NCBI GenBank assembly: GCA_029880265.1
Contig: JAOUOT010000005.1
Span: 1-64,000 of the forward strand
Length of the DNA: 64,000 nt
Reading direction: 5' to 3'
Source of the DNA: Spirochaetia bacterium
GTDB lineage: Bacteria > Spirochaetota > Leptospiria > Turneriellales > JAOUOS01
In this document: positions 42,719 to 53,782 of the stretch, one piece after another
How the letters are laid out: each line of letters starts with the position of its first letter
How positions within the stretch are numbered: the first letter of the stretch is position 1
Translations under genes and position numbers: made by a program
Notes under the pieces: generated by a model
Told to the model about the DNA's origin: nothing
Databases searched by the model: none
The model's input: the letters and a program-made list of their open reading frames with translations, nothing else

Positions 42719-44077
42719 CAGTTTATGGGCGCGGCCGGTTATGTAACCGGTTCGCGCGTTCTTATAGAAACCGAAAAAACCAGAGTTTACGTAGACGCGG
42801 GCCTTTATCAGGGCCCTAAATACATAGAAGAAAAAAACTTTCAATCTCTTGAAACAGACCCCTCAAAAATTGACGCCATTTTTATAACCCACGCGCATAT
42901 TGATCACTCGGGGCTTTTGCCTTTAATAGTAAAAAAAGGGTTTCGCGGCCCCATTTTCTGTACCCCTTCTACCATCAAACTTCTTGAGATTCTTCTGCCA
43001 GACGCCGGCCGCCTTCAGGAAGAAGAATATAAATTCTACAGTAAAAAGAGAATAGAGCGTTATGAATTAACCGGCCCCCTCTTTAGCGAAGAAGACGCTC
43101 ATAAAGCCTTAAGCTTTTTAAAACCCCTGCCCTTTGGCGAAAAGCTGAAATTTAGAGATATTACGGCAAAATTTTACTGGGCCGGTCATATCGTAGGCGC
43201 GGCATATTTAACTTTAAAAACGATGGGCAAAACGATACTCATAAGCGGCGATATAGGCCCGCGCGAAACCATTTTTCACCGCCAAAGAGAAAAAGCTCCG
43301 CAGGCAGATTATGTTATCATGGAATCAACCTATGGAAATCGTTTTCACGAAAAAAAAGACTATGAAACACAAATGAAAAAAGCGATTGATACGGTTACGC
43401 GCAAAAAAGGAATGCTTCTTATACCCTCGTTTGCCGTCGGCAGAACCCAGCTTGTTTTATATGTACTATACCGCCTAATAAAAGATAAGAAAGTAAAGCC
43501 AATTCAAATTTTCATAGACAGCCCCATGGCCGCCAGGGCGACAAGAGTTTATCTGGAACACCCAAATCAAATTAGAGAAGATATCATAAAAGGCGGATTT
43601 CTTGAATTCATGAAATCAAAGGCCGTACAAATGATAGAAAGCGTTTCTGAATCAAAAAACTTAAATTACTTTAACGGCCCGGGCGTTATTGTAAGCGCAA
43701 GCGGCATGTGCAGCGGCGGAAGAATCATGCACCATCTTTTCAGCCGCCTGTGGGACAGAAGAAACATGATCTTATTTTCGGGCTATCAGGCAAACGGCAC
43801 CCTTGGGCGAATTATTTTAGAAGGAGCTTCCCGCGTAAAGATCTTTAATAGAGAGCTGCCTATTCGTTGTCTGGTCGATAACATAAACGCTTTCTCTGCC
43901 CATGCCGATCAGGATGGTTTAACTTTGTGGGTTAAAGACTTATCTGAAAAGATGCCTGAAAAAATATTTTTACATCACGGCGAAGACGAAGCCAGAGAAA
44001 TGCTGAAAACCAGACTTGAAGAAGTAATAAAATCAAAAATTGAAATTCCACGAACTGAAGACGTATACTATTTGTAA
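42698..44077 (+). CDS. metallo-beta-lactamase/beta-CASP RNA-specificity hydrolase
   Basis: A 459-residue soluble hydrolase. Residues 1-200 are an MBL domain with GAAGYVTGSRVL and the metal motif THAHIDHSG; the beta-CASP domain follows (SFAVGRTQLVLYVLYRL, DSPMAARATRVY). The C-terminal part has SASGMCSGGRIMHHL, SGYQANGTLGRIIL and NAFSAHADQDGL, the RNA-specificity block of KH-less RNase J/CPSF-73 relatives. It probably cleaves or trims RNA. GTG start; starting at the next Met would lose the first beta strand. Confidence 0.9.
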   Translation: MQDKIRLQFMGAAGYVTGSRVLIETEKTRVYVDAGLYQGPKYIEEKNFQSLETDPSKIDAIFITHAHIDHSGLLPLIVKKGFRGPIFCTPSTIKLLEILLPDAGRLQEEEYKFYSKKRIERYELTGPLFSEEDAHKALSFLKPLPFGEKLKFRDITAKFYWAGHIVGAAYLTLKTMGKTILISGDIGPRETIFHRQREKAPQADYVIMESTYGNRFHEKKDYETQMKKAIDTVTRKKGMLLIPSFAVGRTQLVLYVLYRLIKDKKVKPIQIFIDSPMAARATRVYLEHPNQIREDIIKGGFLEFMKSKAVQMIESVSESKNLNYFNGPGVIVSASGMCSGGRIMHHLFSRLWDRRNMILFSGYQANGTLGRIILEGASRVKIFNRELPIRCLVDNINAFSAHADQDGLTLWVKDLSEKMPEKIFLHHGEDEAREMLKTRLEEVIKSKIEIPRTEDVYYL

Positions 44078-44098
44078 ATTACTCTGCCTGCAGCGCAA

Positions 44099-44121
44099 GC
44101 GCAGCTACCGAAGGGCTGCGC
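44099..44121. repeat. GC-rich hairpin between converging genes
   Basis: GCGCAGC (44099-44105) and GCTGCGC (44115-44121) form a perfect 7-bp stem around a 9-base loop, in an otherwise AT-rich genome. It lies between two converging genes and has no adjoining T-run, so it looks more like an extragenic palindrome than an intrinsic terminator. Confidence 0.45.
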
Positions 44122-44165
44122 ATCGAGAAGCTATAAAATTCTTCTTTATGCATAGGTCGATTCGA

Positions 44166-44912
44166 CTATTCTTTTCTGAAATGATAAACCATAAGCTGGG
44201 CCTTTTTTAAGCTCTTTGTTTCTGAATAATCGGCGCTTCTTTTTTGTAAAGCAAATTTCGACTCTTCTGCGGCGTTTATGATTTCTGAATCGTAAAATAT
44301 TTTTTGCCTGTGAATTTCTAAAAAACTTGAATTTCTTTCATTTTTTCTTTTATTAAAAAACTCTAAGGTAGAAATTATTTCATTTTTTGAAACGTCGTAA
44401 AAGTTGTGCCATAAAAATTCAATGCCATTATGATCTTCTTTAATCGTTTTTTCATGATAATATTTAAGAACATTATATTCGGTGCTTAGATCAAAAATAT
44501 AATACCCTCCCTTTTTTAGAACACGACGCGCTTCGGCAAAATGTTTTTTTATATTGCCTATATTAGTCAGATAATTTAATGAATCGTGAGTCGCATAGAT
44601 GGCAGAAAAACATTGGTCGGCGTAAGGCATAGACATCATATCAGCGTTTATCAGCGATTCTATTTTTTTTTCGCGGGCCCGTTGAAGCATTTCAAAAGAT
44701 AAGTCGAGCCCCGTTAAATTTAAAAACATCTTATTTAAGATTGAAAATAACTTTCCTGTTCCGCAGGCAATTTCGAGAATTCTGTCATGGCTGCCAACTC
44801 CAAGGGTTTTAAAATTGTTATATATATAATCGGCCCAAATTGCGTAAGGCACTTTTTTCATAGTAGCGTCGTACACTTTTGAAAAACTTGTATAGGGAAG
44901 CTGCTTTTCCAT
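44166..44912 (-). CDS. class I SAM-dependent methyltransferase
   Basis: A 248-residue soluble methyltransferase. The SAM-binding motif is LEIACGTGKLFSIL near residue 45, followed by LTGLDLSFEMLQRAREK and a MPYADQCFSAIYATHDSLNYL segment. The substrate is not evident; the DUF4-like SLNYLTN segment occurs in small-molecule and ubiquinone-type methyltransferases. It is monocistronic, converging with the beta-CASP gene. Confidence 0.85.
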   Translation of the reverse strand: MEKQLPYTSFSKVYDATMKKVPYAIWADYIYNNFKTLGVGSHDRILEIACGTGKLFSILNKMFLNLTGLDLSFEMLQRAREKKIESLINADMMSMPYADQCFSAIYATHDSLNYLTNIGNIKKHFAEARRVLKKGGYYIFDLSTEYNVLKYYHEKTIKEDHNGIEFLWHNFYDVSKNEIISTLEFFNKRKNERNSSFLEIHRQKIFYDSEIINAAEESKFALQKRSADYSETKSLKKAQLMVYHFRKE

Positions 44913-44974
44913 AACTTTATGCTTTTTGACGATAGTATTTTGAGATTTTCAAGGGTCAACAAATTAAAATTGCC

Positions 44975-45004
44975 TTGACAATGCCGGTTCGTTTTTATCA
45001 TAAT
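44975..45004 (+). promoter_or_regulatory. promoter of the hybrid kinase gene
   Basis: TTGACA at 44975-44980 and CATAAT at 44999-45004, spaced 18 bases. Transcription would start near 45011, giving a leader of about 60 bases before ATG 45073. Confidence 0.5.
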
Positions 45005-45072
45005 TCGGTTTATGAAAGTCTTTCATAGAAAAATTTTTTTGTGTCATAAAATAAATTCTTAAATAATTCATC

Positions 45073-47628
45073 ATGGATGAAATAAAAGGCCTTAAAACGG
45101 GCAAATACAAGTATTACGCGGCTATTTTCATGCCCGCTCTTATTTTAACGCTTTCAATTCCTTTTATTTTATTTGAAATAAATGTTCTGCGCCAGAGAAC
45201 TATATCTGAAATAGACGGCATAAAAAGAATAGATTCTGTATTTAATATTATGATAAATCTGCAAAAAATCAGAGGTTTAAGAGAAATTGCCGTTTATGAC
45301 GGCAATTTTGACAACGCGAATATTTTATCATTAGAAAATAAGATAATAAAGTTATTAGACGAGGCAGATTCAGAAACCAAAGAAGACTGGTTCTTTCAAA
45401 AAGAAGAAATTGAAAAATTTCAAAAAAACTTTATTTTGCTAAAAAACTTATCTGATACGCATAAAATATCATATTTTGACAGATATACCGAGCTTATAAG
45501 AGATTTACAGAACATAATAACCGCGATTTCATACAAGTCTGAGCTGACATTAGATTCTAAATTTGAGAGTCATTACTTAATAGATATTATTATTCACCAG
45601 GCCCCGTCTATTTCAGAAGCAATCGGCAGAGTAAGGGGCATAAGCGGCGGCTTAGCCGTAAAGAAAGACATCACCAATAAAGAGAAAATGAATATAAATT
45701 CTTTAGTCAACCTGCTGGAACTGGAAATACAAAAAATAAACGATTATCAGAAAATAATTACATATGAATATTACGATCATGTAAAAATATTTTCTGAAAT
45801 ATTTCCTATAACCGCGAAACTTCGGGGAGAGATATTCGACTACATTAATATTATAAAAACAGACGTTATCTTTTCTAATGAAAAGCGTAACGCCCTAAAG
45901 GCTAACGCGATATTTAAACAAGGAACCAATATCATATCTGTTGCCGAAAAATTGAACAAAGAATCTGTCAGACTTCTTATTGAGATGTTTTCTGACAGAA
46001 AAAATACTTTTACCGCTATAATGATTTATACGATCATGGGAACTCTAATGGCTGGCATGATTGCTCTTTATTTTACCGTCGGTTTTTATAGCAAAAATAA
46101 AAAACAATTTGACATGCTTCAGGTGCAAAATGTCGAACTTTGGCAGCTTAAAGAGAAAGCCGAATCGGCAAGCAAAGCAAAGAGCGATTTTTTGGCTAAT
46201 ATGAGCCATGAAATTAGAACGCCCATGAACGCGATTATCGGTTTTTCAGAAATTCTATCTGAGCATATTGACGACGAAGAGCTGCTTAGTTATGTATCGG
46301 CTATTTCAAACGCGGGAGACTCTCTTCTTACTATGATTAACGAAGTATTAGACTTATCTAGAGTTGAATCAGGGAAAATGGAACTGGAATTTTCTTCGGT
46401 TAACTTTGCCGAAGTTATAGCCGAAACAACACAGCTCTTCTCTCATAAAGCTAAAACCAAAGGCCTTGATTTAACCTTCGAGGTCAAAAATAACGTTCCT
46501 TCGGCTATCATAATGGATAAACTAAGAATAAAACAAATTCTTATTAATTTAATCAGTAACGCCGTTAAATTTACCAAAAAAGGTTATGTTAAAGTTTATT
46601 GCGAAGCGGTTTTTCCTGAAGAATCTGAAATTCTTGAAGAGCTGATTTTTTATGTAGAAGATACGGGAAAGGGAATTCCTGAAGACGAAATGGAAACTAT
46701 TTTTTTGCCGTTTGAACAGACCAAAAATCAAAATCACGCAGAGTACGGGGGCACCGGCCTAGGTTTGTCGATCATAAAAAAGATCATTGAGCAAATGGGG
46801 GGCAATATTAACGTTTATTCTTCTTTAGATAAAGGCAGCCGGTTTACCGTAACCTTAAAAAATATTGAAATCTCATCGCTTTTAACTGACGAAGACGGCG
46901 AAAAAAGCCTTGTCTCTGAAAATATTCTTTTTAAAGAACCCGGAAAAATACTAATCGTTGACGATATTAAAGCAAACCGGAACCTCTTAAAAGCCTTTTT
47001 ATCAGGCAGAGGATTTACCGTCATAGAGGCAGAAAACGGCAGAGAAGCTATTAATATTGTTGAAAATAAACCGCCAGATTTGATTTTACTAGATATAAAC
47101 ATGCCCGTATTAAACGGATATGATACGGCATCGTTTTTAAAAAGCCATAAAATTTTCAATAAAATACCTATTATAGCAATTACGGCATCGGCAACGCCTG
47201 AAAATTTGATAAAAATTAAAAAAATATGCGGCGCATTGCTTCAAAAACCGGTTAATAAATATGCCCTGTTAAAAGAAATGGCAAATTTTCTGCCTCATGA
47301 AGCTAGAATAAAAAAGTCGGCAAAACAAAAAGGTGTAATTTTAGACAAATCAAACATTAAACCAATGGAACCTGAAAAACTGAAACTTTTTCTCGCAGAA
47401 ATCAACACAATAATAATGCCCGAATGGCAGGTTTTAAGCAAAGATATTTTCATAGAAGATATCGAATTATGGCTGAAAAAGGCTTTTCAGACTGCCGAAA
47501 AATTCAATTGTATCCAGTTAGAAGACTGGTGTCATAAGATTTCTAATTCAATTCAAACATTTGATATAGAAGGTCTCAAAGCGCGTCTTCTTGACTTTCC
47601 TAAAATTATAAAGAAAATAGAAAGTTAA
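45073..47628 (+). CDS. membrane hybrid sensor histidine kinase with receiver and HPt-like tail
   Basis: An 851-residue hybrid kinase. Helix 1 is at about 17-38. The periplasmic sensor (40-310) is all helical, with repeated LQKIRG and RVRGISGG motifs as in NIT-type sensors. Helix 2 is at about 312-340. The HisKA acceptor is H379 in [11 protein letters not shown]; the ATPase has a [10 protein letters not shown]-box and [10 protein letters not shown]2. A receiver (625-745) carries D674 in LLDINMP. The last 85 residues are helical with a Cys-His-Lys motif ([17 protein letters not shown]) resembling an HPt domain. It is probably linked functionally to the response regulator 22 bp downstream. Confidence 0.92.
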   Translation: MDEIKGLKTGKYKYYAAIFMPALILTLSIPFILFEINVLRQRTISEIDGIKRIDSVFNIMINLQKIRGLREIAVYDGNFDNANILSLENKIIKLLDEADSETKEDWFFQKEEIEKFQKNFILLKNLSDTHKISYFDRYTELIRDLQNIITAISYKSELTLDSKFESHYLIDIIIHQAPSISEAIGRVRGISGGLAVKKDITNKEKMNINSLVNLLELEIQKINDYQKIITYEYYDHVKIFSEIFPITAKLRGEIFDYINIIKTDVIFSNEKRNALKANAIFKQGTNIISVAEKLNKESVRLLIEMFSDRKNTFTAIMIYTIMGTLMAGMIALYFTVGFYSKNKKQFDMLQVQNVELWQLKEKAESASKAKSDFLANMSHEIRTPMNAIIGFSEILSEHIDDEELLSYVSAISNAGDSLLTMINEVLDLSRVESGKMELEFSSVNFAEVIAETTQLFSHKAKTKGLDLTFEVKNNVPSAIIMDKLRIKQILINLISNAVKFTKKGYVKVYCEAVFPEESEILEELIFYVEDTGKGIPEDEMETIFLPFEQTKNQNHAEYGGTGLGLSIIKKIIEQMGGNINVYSSLDKGSRFTVTLKNIEISSLLTDEDGEKSLVSENILFKEPGKILIVDDIKANRNLLKAFLSGRGFTVIEAENGREAINIVENKPPDLILLDINMPVLNGYDTASFLKSHKIFNKIPIIAITASATPENLIKIKKICGALLQKPVNKYALLKEMANFLPHEARIKKSAKQKGVILDKSNIKPMEPEKLKLFLAEINTIIMPEWQVLSKDIFIEDIELWLKKAFQTAEKFNCIQLEDWCHKISNSIQTFDIEGLKARLLDFPKIIKKIES

Positions 47629-47650
47629 ATATACCAAAAGGGTATAGCTA

Positions 47651-48700
47651 ATGAAAAAAACAGCAGCAAAGTCTCTTATACTAATCGTAGACGACGTGCC
47701 GGCAAATATACAGCTTTTGGGCAATTTCTTGCGAAAAGCAAATTATAATCTGGCTGTAGCGCAAAACGGCTTAGAAGCGCTCAGTATTGTCGATAAAAAA
47801 CATCCTGAATTAATTCTTTTAGACGTTATGATGCCCGAAATGAACGGCTATGAAACAATTACAAAGCTAAAAGAAAACAGCGAAACAAAAAATATTCCCA
47901 TAATTTTTTTAACCGCAAAAGGAGATACCGAAGACGTTGTGAAAGCCTTTGAATTAGGCGCTGTCGATTATATCATGAAACCTTTTCAGCCGCAGGAACT
48001 TTTGTCGCGAGTAAAAACGCAAATTGAACTCAGGAGACTTCAAAGCAATCTTGAGAATGAAGTAAAAATAAGAACCAATGAAGTTAAAAAAGCTCATGAA
48101 AAACTGGTAGAATCTCATATCGAAGTTATAAATCGTCTTACGTTGGCCGCTGAATTTAGAGATAAAGAAACAGGCAATCATGTGAAACGAATAAGCTATT
48201 ATTCTATGGAGCTGGGAATGGCATATGGCCTCAATAATGAAGAATGCGGGAATTTATTTGTAGCCTCCGGAATGCATGACGTAGGTAAAATTGGCATTCC
48301 TGATCATATTTTACTTAAAGAAGATAAGTTAACTTCTGAAGAAAGAGAAATAATGAAATCGCATACTACAATAGGGGCCCAAATTTTATCGGGCAGTAAT
48401 TCAAAATTATTACAAATGGCCGAAACCATCGCCTTAACTCATCATGAAAAATATGACGGTACAGGTTACCCAGAAAATCTGGCAGGCGATAAAATACCCA
48501 TAGAAGGCAGAATTGTGGCCATCTCAGACGTTTTTGACGCCCTTACCTCTGAAAGACCCTATAAAAAAGCATGGCCCGTTGATAACGCTGTATCATATCT
48601 GCTAGAAGAGAAAAACGGTCACTTTGACGGTCATCTTGTCGACTTATTTATAGATAAGTTGCCTAGCATGAGCGCGATATTTAAGAAATTTAAAGGATAA
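47651..48700 (+). CDS. response regulator with HD-GYP c-di-GMP phosphodiesterase domain
   Basis: A 349-residue protein. The receiver domain (8-125) has DD at 14-15, acceptor D58 in LLDVMMPEMNG and the KP switch near 110. A coiled coil (about 130-155) leads to the HD-GYP domain, with H209-D210 in MHDVGKIG and G272-Y273-P274 in KYDGTGYP. All catalytic residues seem intact, so it should hydrolyse c-di-GMP when phosphorylated. The upstream hybrid kinase is the likely partner. A ribosome site is not obvious; the gap to the kinase is 22 bases. Confidence 0.93.
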   Translation: MKKTAAKSLILIVDDVPANIQLLGNFLRKANYNLAVAQNGLEALSIVDKKHPELILLDVMMPEMNGYETITKLKENSETKNIPIIFLTAKGDTEDVVKAFELGAVDYIMKPFQPQELLSRVKTQIELRRLQSNLENEVKIRTNEVKKAHEKLVESHIEVINRLTLAAEFRDKETGNHVKRISYYSMELGMAYGLNNEECGNLFVASGMHDVGKIGIPDHILLKEDKLTSEEREIMKSHTTIGAQILSGSNSKLLQMAETIALTHHEKYDGTGYPENLAGDKIPIEGRIVAISDVFDALTSERPYKKAWPVDNAVSYLLEEKNGHFDGHLVDLFIDKLPSMSAIFKKFKG

Positions 48701-48725
48701 ACGTGTATAAATATAAGGAGAAACA

Positions 48726-49211
48726 ATGAGTAAAAATAAAAAAATAGCCATTTTAATGGGAAGCCAATCTGATTATGAAACGATGAAATCGGCCTCTGAT
48801 ATCTTAACTGATTTCGGCATAGAGCATGAAGTAAAAATTTTATCGGCCCACAGAACCCCTGAAGAGGTAAAAAACTATGTTGAAAGCGCGCCTGAAAAAG
48901 GCATATGTCTATTTATTGCCGGCGCAGGTATGGCCGCCCATTTAGCGGGCGTTATCGCTTCGCATACAACCCTGCCGGTTTTTGGCGTTCCTATGGAAAG
49001 CGGGGCCCTAAAGGGCTTTGACGCCCTTCTTTCGACAGTGCAGATGCCGGGAGGTATTCCCGTCGGCACATTGGGAATAGGATCTGCCGGGGCAAAAAAC
49101 GCCGCCTTGCTTGCCGTTTCTGTATTCAGCATCGATGATCAAGAGCTTGAGACAAAATTAAAGGCTTATAGAAAAAAACAGGCTGAAAAAGTTCTGTCGC
49201 AAAATAAATAA
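48726..49211 (+). CDS. purE: N5-carboxyaminoimidazole ribonucleotide mutase PurE
   Basis: Catalyses the conversion of N5-CAIR to CAIR in purine synthesis. The 161-residue protein has the signatures IAILMGSQSDYETMKSA, LSAHRTPEEV, the GAGMAAHLAGVIASHT loop and GVPMESGALKGFDALLSTVQ. It is class I by length. An AAGGAG site precedes the ATG. No purK or other pur gene is adjacent, although class I PurE needs PurK for its substrate. Confidence 0.96.
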   Translation: MSKNKKIAILMGSQSDYETMKSASDILTDFGIEHEVKILSAHRTPEEVKNYVESAPEKGICLFIAGAGMAAHLAGVIASHTTLPVFGVPMESGALKGFDALLSTVQMPGGIPVGTLGIGSAGAKNAALLAVSVFSIDDQELETKLKAYRKKQAEKVLSQNK

Positions 49212-49214
49212 TTT

Positions 49215-50948
49215 TTATCTATCGCTTAGTATTTCTAAAACAGATAAAAAACTCTTTGATTTTCGCTGCAGAAGCCGCCAGAATTTCTCTTGTTCTTTAA
49301 CCTGTTTTTGTAATAACCGGTTTTTCTTAGTTTCGTCGCCTGATAGTCTATTTGCGTTTAGGGCAAATTTTCTTCCTATTTTTTGAAGAAAAGAAAATTC
49401 ATTAATAGTATCATCATTAAAATTTTCATTTTGAATATCTTTATAAAACGTAGCGGCTTTTTTAGCGTCTAAAATTTCCGTTTTTTCTGAAGCCGAAGAT
49501 GTTATAAAATCGTTAAAAAAAACATTTTTTTTCTTAATTGCCTGAAAATCGCTCAGATTTATTTTTTTAACGTTTTCAATGGGCAAGCCTTCTTTAGTCA
49601 TATTATAAACGTTCATTTCTGTTCGGCCAATCGCTTCAGAAAACCATCCGCGATACAACGATAAAACATAATCTGCGGGGATTTTTCTATTTTGAAGAGA
49701 CGTTTCAAACGAGATATGACGTTTATGAAGAACCTTATTATTTATGTTTTCAATTGTCTCAAGTCTATGCGTAGAAGAAGAAAGCCATGCGTCTGAATGA
49801 TGGGTGCCCATCGAATGAATCTCTCTATAGCTGTAAGCCAAATCTTGACCGATAAAAATAATATTTTCAAAATTCATAAGCCGTAAAAGATCAAATAAAG
49901 ACGTAGCTACCGAGCCGCCGGATTGTATATCGCCTGTCGCGTTTTTCAAAAGAAGCTTTTCTTCTAAAAAATCACATCCCGGGGTAATGCTTCTAATATT
50001 ATCTTTATACTGAGCGGTTGTTCCCAGATAAAGAGGCCCTTTCCAGCGCGTTGTAACCTGCGGATTTGAAACTATATCGGCGTATAAAATAGGAAAATCA
50101 TTTTTCTTGCCCATGGGCAGTCCCAAAAAATGTCTTGTGGTATACGCTTGAGCGTCTAAGCTTATCACTAAATGGGGCTTTATTCCGCTACGATATAATA
50201 CGCGATATGCCGAGTCAACGCAGGCGACAAAAACATCGTTGCCGACAGTTTTTAAAATATCTAATGATTCTCTTAAGCTCGGCCCCGATGAAACTAAGAA
50301 CGCAGTATAGCCGTTGCCTTTTGAAAATAATTTTTTTACAGGATAGGCTCTTTGAAAATTAACAATTTGCGCAATAGAGTTGTAAATCCAACTGATTTCA
50401 AACTCAAGACGCGTTAATAGATCTGAAAATAACGACGAGAATGTCTGTTTAAAAATAATTTCGCATTCTTCATAGAATTTAGACGCTAATTTCTTTGAAG
50501 AGGCCAAAGAAAATATCCTGTGACCTTTTATATTTTCTGCCGAGAATATCTCAAGAAAATCATTGAGTTTTTCAATATTATGCGGGGTAATCACGGCAAT
50601 TTCATCGCGGCTTTTTATAAACTGGTTGGCCAGATATTCGGCTAAAACTAAATCAGCCTCGAATAATATGATGTACCCCCCATATTTTTCTTGCTGTCTG
50701 ATAAGAGCTTCGATTAAGGGAACAGACGCCATACCCATTAAAAGAACCAGAATTCCCTCTTTTATTATAAAATTCCCTAAGATCTTGTCGGCTTCGCGCT
50801 TACTGTCGCGCTTGCTCACTAAGGGCAAATATGACTCAGTTTTTATCTTTTCATCCCATATGCCGATTTGATATTGCCCATCAGAATAGTTGATTAGATA
50901 TTTGCCTAATGCGCCAGAAAGCTTATAAGAAACTATATTTTCAGGCAT
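49215..50948 (-). CDS. DUF115/MAF-type protein (long form), motility accessory factor-like
   Basis: About 577 residues. The central DUF115 domain has YTAFLVSSGPSLRESLDIL, VACVDSAYRVLYRSGIKPHL, VISLDAQAYT, SGGSVATSLFDLL and IIFIGQDLAYSYR. These match the flagellin-glycosylation Maf proteins and the spirochaetal DUF115 proteins. The C-terminal 130 residues are helical. ATG 50948 is preferred; a TTG at 50981 would add 11 residues. It is transcribed divergently from smc and may act on flagellar filament proteins, although no flagellin gene is nearby. Confidence 0.8.
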   Translation of the reverse strand: MPENIVSYKLSGALGKYLINYSDGQYQIGIWDEKIKTESYLPLVSKRDSKREADKILGNFIIKEGILVLLMGMASVPLIEALIRQQEKYGGYIILFEADLVLAEYLANQFIKSRDEIAVITPHNIEKLNDFLEIFSAENIKGHRIFSLASSKKLASKFYEECEIIFKQTFSSLFSDLLTRLEFEISWIYNSIAQIVNFQRAYPVKKLFSKGNGYTAFLVSSGPSLRESLDILKTVGNDVFVACVDSAYRVLYRSGIKPHLVISLDAQAYTTRHFLGLPMGKKNDFPILYADIVSNPQVTTRWKGPLYLGTTAQYKDNIRSITPGCDFLEEKLLLKNATGDIQSGGSVATSLFDLLRLMNFENIIFIGQDLAYSYREIHSMGTHHSDAWLSSSTHRLETIENINNKVLHKRHISFETSLQNRKIPADYVLSLYRGWFSEAIGRTEMNVYNMTKEGLPIENVKKINLSDFQAIKKKNVFFNDFITSSASEKTEILDAKKAATFYKDIQNENFNDDTINEFSFLQKIGRKFALNANRLSGDETKKNRLLQKQVKEQEKFWRLLQRKSKSFLSVLEILSDR

Positions 50949-51028
50949 AAGGCAATCTGCGCATATTTGACCCCATAGCAAGTAAATTTACCATGAAGAC
51001 TTTAAAAATAGAATGTTAAATATTGATT

Positions 51029-53778
51029 ATGTTTATAAAAGAACTGGAAATCACGGGTTTTAAATCTTTTGCCAACAAAGTAAAACTTAGTTTTGATCGG
51101 CAAATTTCGGCGATTGTGGGCCCTAACGGGTGCGGCAAGTCGAATGTCTTAGACGCCATGAAATGGGTTTTAGGAGAAAAATCAATAAAGTCAATGCGTG
51201 GTGAAAAATCTGAAGACGTCATTTTTTCAGGAACAGAAACCATTAAACCAAGCGGATACGCGTCTGTTTTATTTACGCTTGATAACAGCCAAAGAATGCT
51301 TGATGTCGATTCTGACGAAGTTAAAATAGGCAGAAACCTATACCGCGACGGGCAAAGTCAATATTTCTTAAACAGCGCAAAAGTCACAAGAAAAGAAATT
51401 GAGCACGCCCTTATGGATACAGGTCTTGGCAAATCAAGCTATTCTTTTATGGAACAGGGCAAAATGGATATGATCTTATCAAGCCGCCCCGAAGAAAGAA
51501 GAATTTTATTTGAAGAAGCGGCGGGCATATCAAAGTTCAAGAGTCAAAAAGAAGAAGCTTTAAGAAATCTTGAAAATACGCAAATAAATATAACCCGACT
51601 TAAAGACGTTCAGAAAGAACTTTACAGAGAATTAAAAATAAAAGAAGATCAGGCTAAAAAAACCAAAGTTTATAACGATTTAATGAATCAAAAAAAAGAA
51701 AACGAACTAAAAATTTATTTTTTATCTTTGAGCGAAAACGAAGAAAATCTCGAAAAATATAACGAAGCCCTGCAAAAAAAAATGGAAGAAAAAGAAAAAA
51801 TCTCTCAAAAGCTTTTGCTATATGAAGAAAGTATCAAGCAGCTAGATAAAGAGAAAGAAGAAAGAAAAAAAGAATTTCATCAAAAAGACACCGCAAACAG
51901 AATAAATAGAGAAAAAATTAATCAGTGGGAACAAGCCATACAGAACGAAGAAAAAAGGAAAAAAGACTTATTAAATAATCTTGAAATTCAAAAAGAGCAA
52001 ATTAAAAAAAATAAAATCAGATTTGAAAACTTAAAAAAAGAATTTGATTCGCAAAATCAGTTAACCCTGCAGCTTGACACAAAGCTTGAAAACGCTCAAA
52101 AAGCTCTTGCTTCAATGGCTGAAAATATAAAGAAAATCGAAAAAGAAATTACAGAAAACGAATTAAAACTAAAATCTTATAATGATGAACTGAAAGAAAA
52201 CAAGAAAACTTTAGAAGATTTGAGATTAGAATATGAAAAAGTCGTTAAAGACCTTCTTAAATCATTGAAAGAAGAAAAAGACAAATGGCTGTTTCATGAA
52301 AAAGAAAGACTAAACATAAAAAATAATGTTGTATCAGAAATTTTTCATATTATTGAAACATTAGCGGGCATACAAGAACTTTTAAATAAAAGAATATCGA
52401 CGCGGCTTTAGAAAATGTAAAAAAAGAAATTAGCCGAATCAAAAATAAAAATTGGGATAAGCTTCTAGAATCGGTCGCCGAATTCAGCGAGGGGTTAAAG
52501 CATCTTTTATTTGAAAAAGGGGGAATTCATTCGCAAAAAGAAGAGATTGACGAGAAAATATCGCTTACTGAAAGCAGAAATTCTCAATTAGAGACGCTTA
52601 AAGAAAAAACTCAGAAAAATATAGAGTGGCTTCGCGAAGATATCTCGAATAAATCGTCTCAAAAAGAATCTCTAGCCGGCGATATTAAAAGTTTTCATGT
52701 TCAAAAAGACGGTCTTATCGAACGAGAAAAAAAACTAAAAGAGCAGATAAAACATGAAGAGGGACAGCTTCAGTATTTTACAAAACAAGGCGAAAGAATT
52801 GAAGGCGAAGTATTACAACTTGAAAAGAATAAACACGAAATCATAAAAAAAATAGACGAGCTTAAAAAGGGAATTGAAAAAGATATCGCCGCAATATACG
52901 CCATCGAAAAAAAAATAACTTTAACCGATAAGAAGAAGACCGAACTTTACGCGCAAATTCATAATGAAAACAACAAAAACTCAAATCTTTTTAAATCGGT
53001 TGGCGACCTTGAAATCAAAATCGGAACCCTTATAGGCTCAAAAGAAGCGCTTCTTCAGGAAATTTATAACGATTATACTTTGACATACGGCGAAATAAAA
53101 GAAAAATTTGAACGTTCTAAAATAATACCCGAAAAAGAAAAAGAACTCTTAAAAAATTTAAAAAAAGAGATAGAAATTCTAGGCCCCATAAACCCTTTAG
53201 CGTTCGAAGAGTTGAAAAACATTACCGAACTTTACAACGCAAATGAGAATCAGATAAAAGATATTACGGCGGCGAAAGAAAACATAGTTAAAATACTGGA
53301 AGAAATAGACGAAAAATCCCGCGTTCTTTTTCTTGAATCTTTTGAAAAAATTCAACATAATTTTTCGGAAGTCTTTCAAAAGCTTTTTAACGGCGGCAAG
53401 GCGAAACTAAGCCTTCTTGAGCCTGAAAACCCTTTGACAAGCGGCATTGATATACAAGTTCAACCTCCCGGAAAAAGACCGCGTTCGCTAAGGCTTCTAT
53501 CAGGGGGAGAAAAGGCGCTAACCGCCATCGCCTTAATGTTTGGAATATACATGGTGCGTTCATCGCCATTTTGCGTTTTAGACGAAATTGACGCGCCTTT
53601 AGACGACCTTAACGTGGCAAGGTTTTTAAGTATATTAGACGAATTTAGAAATAATACGCAGTTTATTTTAATCACTCACAACAAAAAAACAATGGCAAAA
53701 GCAGAATCATTATTTGGGGTTACTATGGAAGAAGCTGGCATAAGCAAGGTATTATCGGTAGAGCTAAAATCCGCTTAA
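51029..53778 (+). pseudogene. smc: chromosome partition protein SMC, interrupted by a frameshift
   Basis: SMC compacts and separates chromosomes as an ATP-driven dimer. The first frame runs 51029-52411, with Walker A GPNGCGKS at about 31-38, a signature LMDTGLGKSSYSFM region and a long coiled coil. Near 52388-52393 the coding sense moves to the -1 frame, which is open without interruption from about 52390 to the stop at 53778, and ends with the ABC signature LLSGGEKALTAIAL and Walker B FCVLDEIDAPLDDLN. One missing base in the A-rich AAATAAAAG tract explains it. The intact protein would be about 917 residues with no recognisable hinge domain. SMC is usually important, so a sequencing error is likely. 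Confidence 0.85.
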
Positions 53779-53782
53779 TTGA

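Noticed and set aside
52380-52411. Programmed -1 frameshifting in smc
   Set aside because: No X XXY YYZ slippery heptamer is in phase; the local sequence reads TTA AAT AAA AGA, and slippage on AAA would mispair badly. A lost base explains it more simply.
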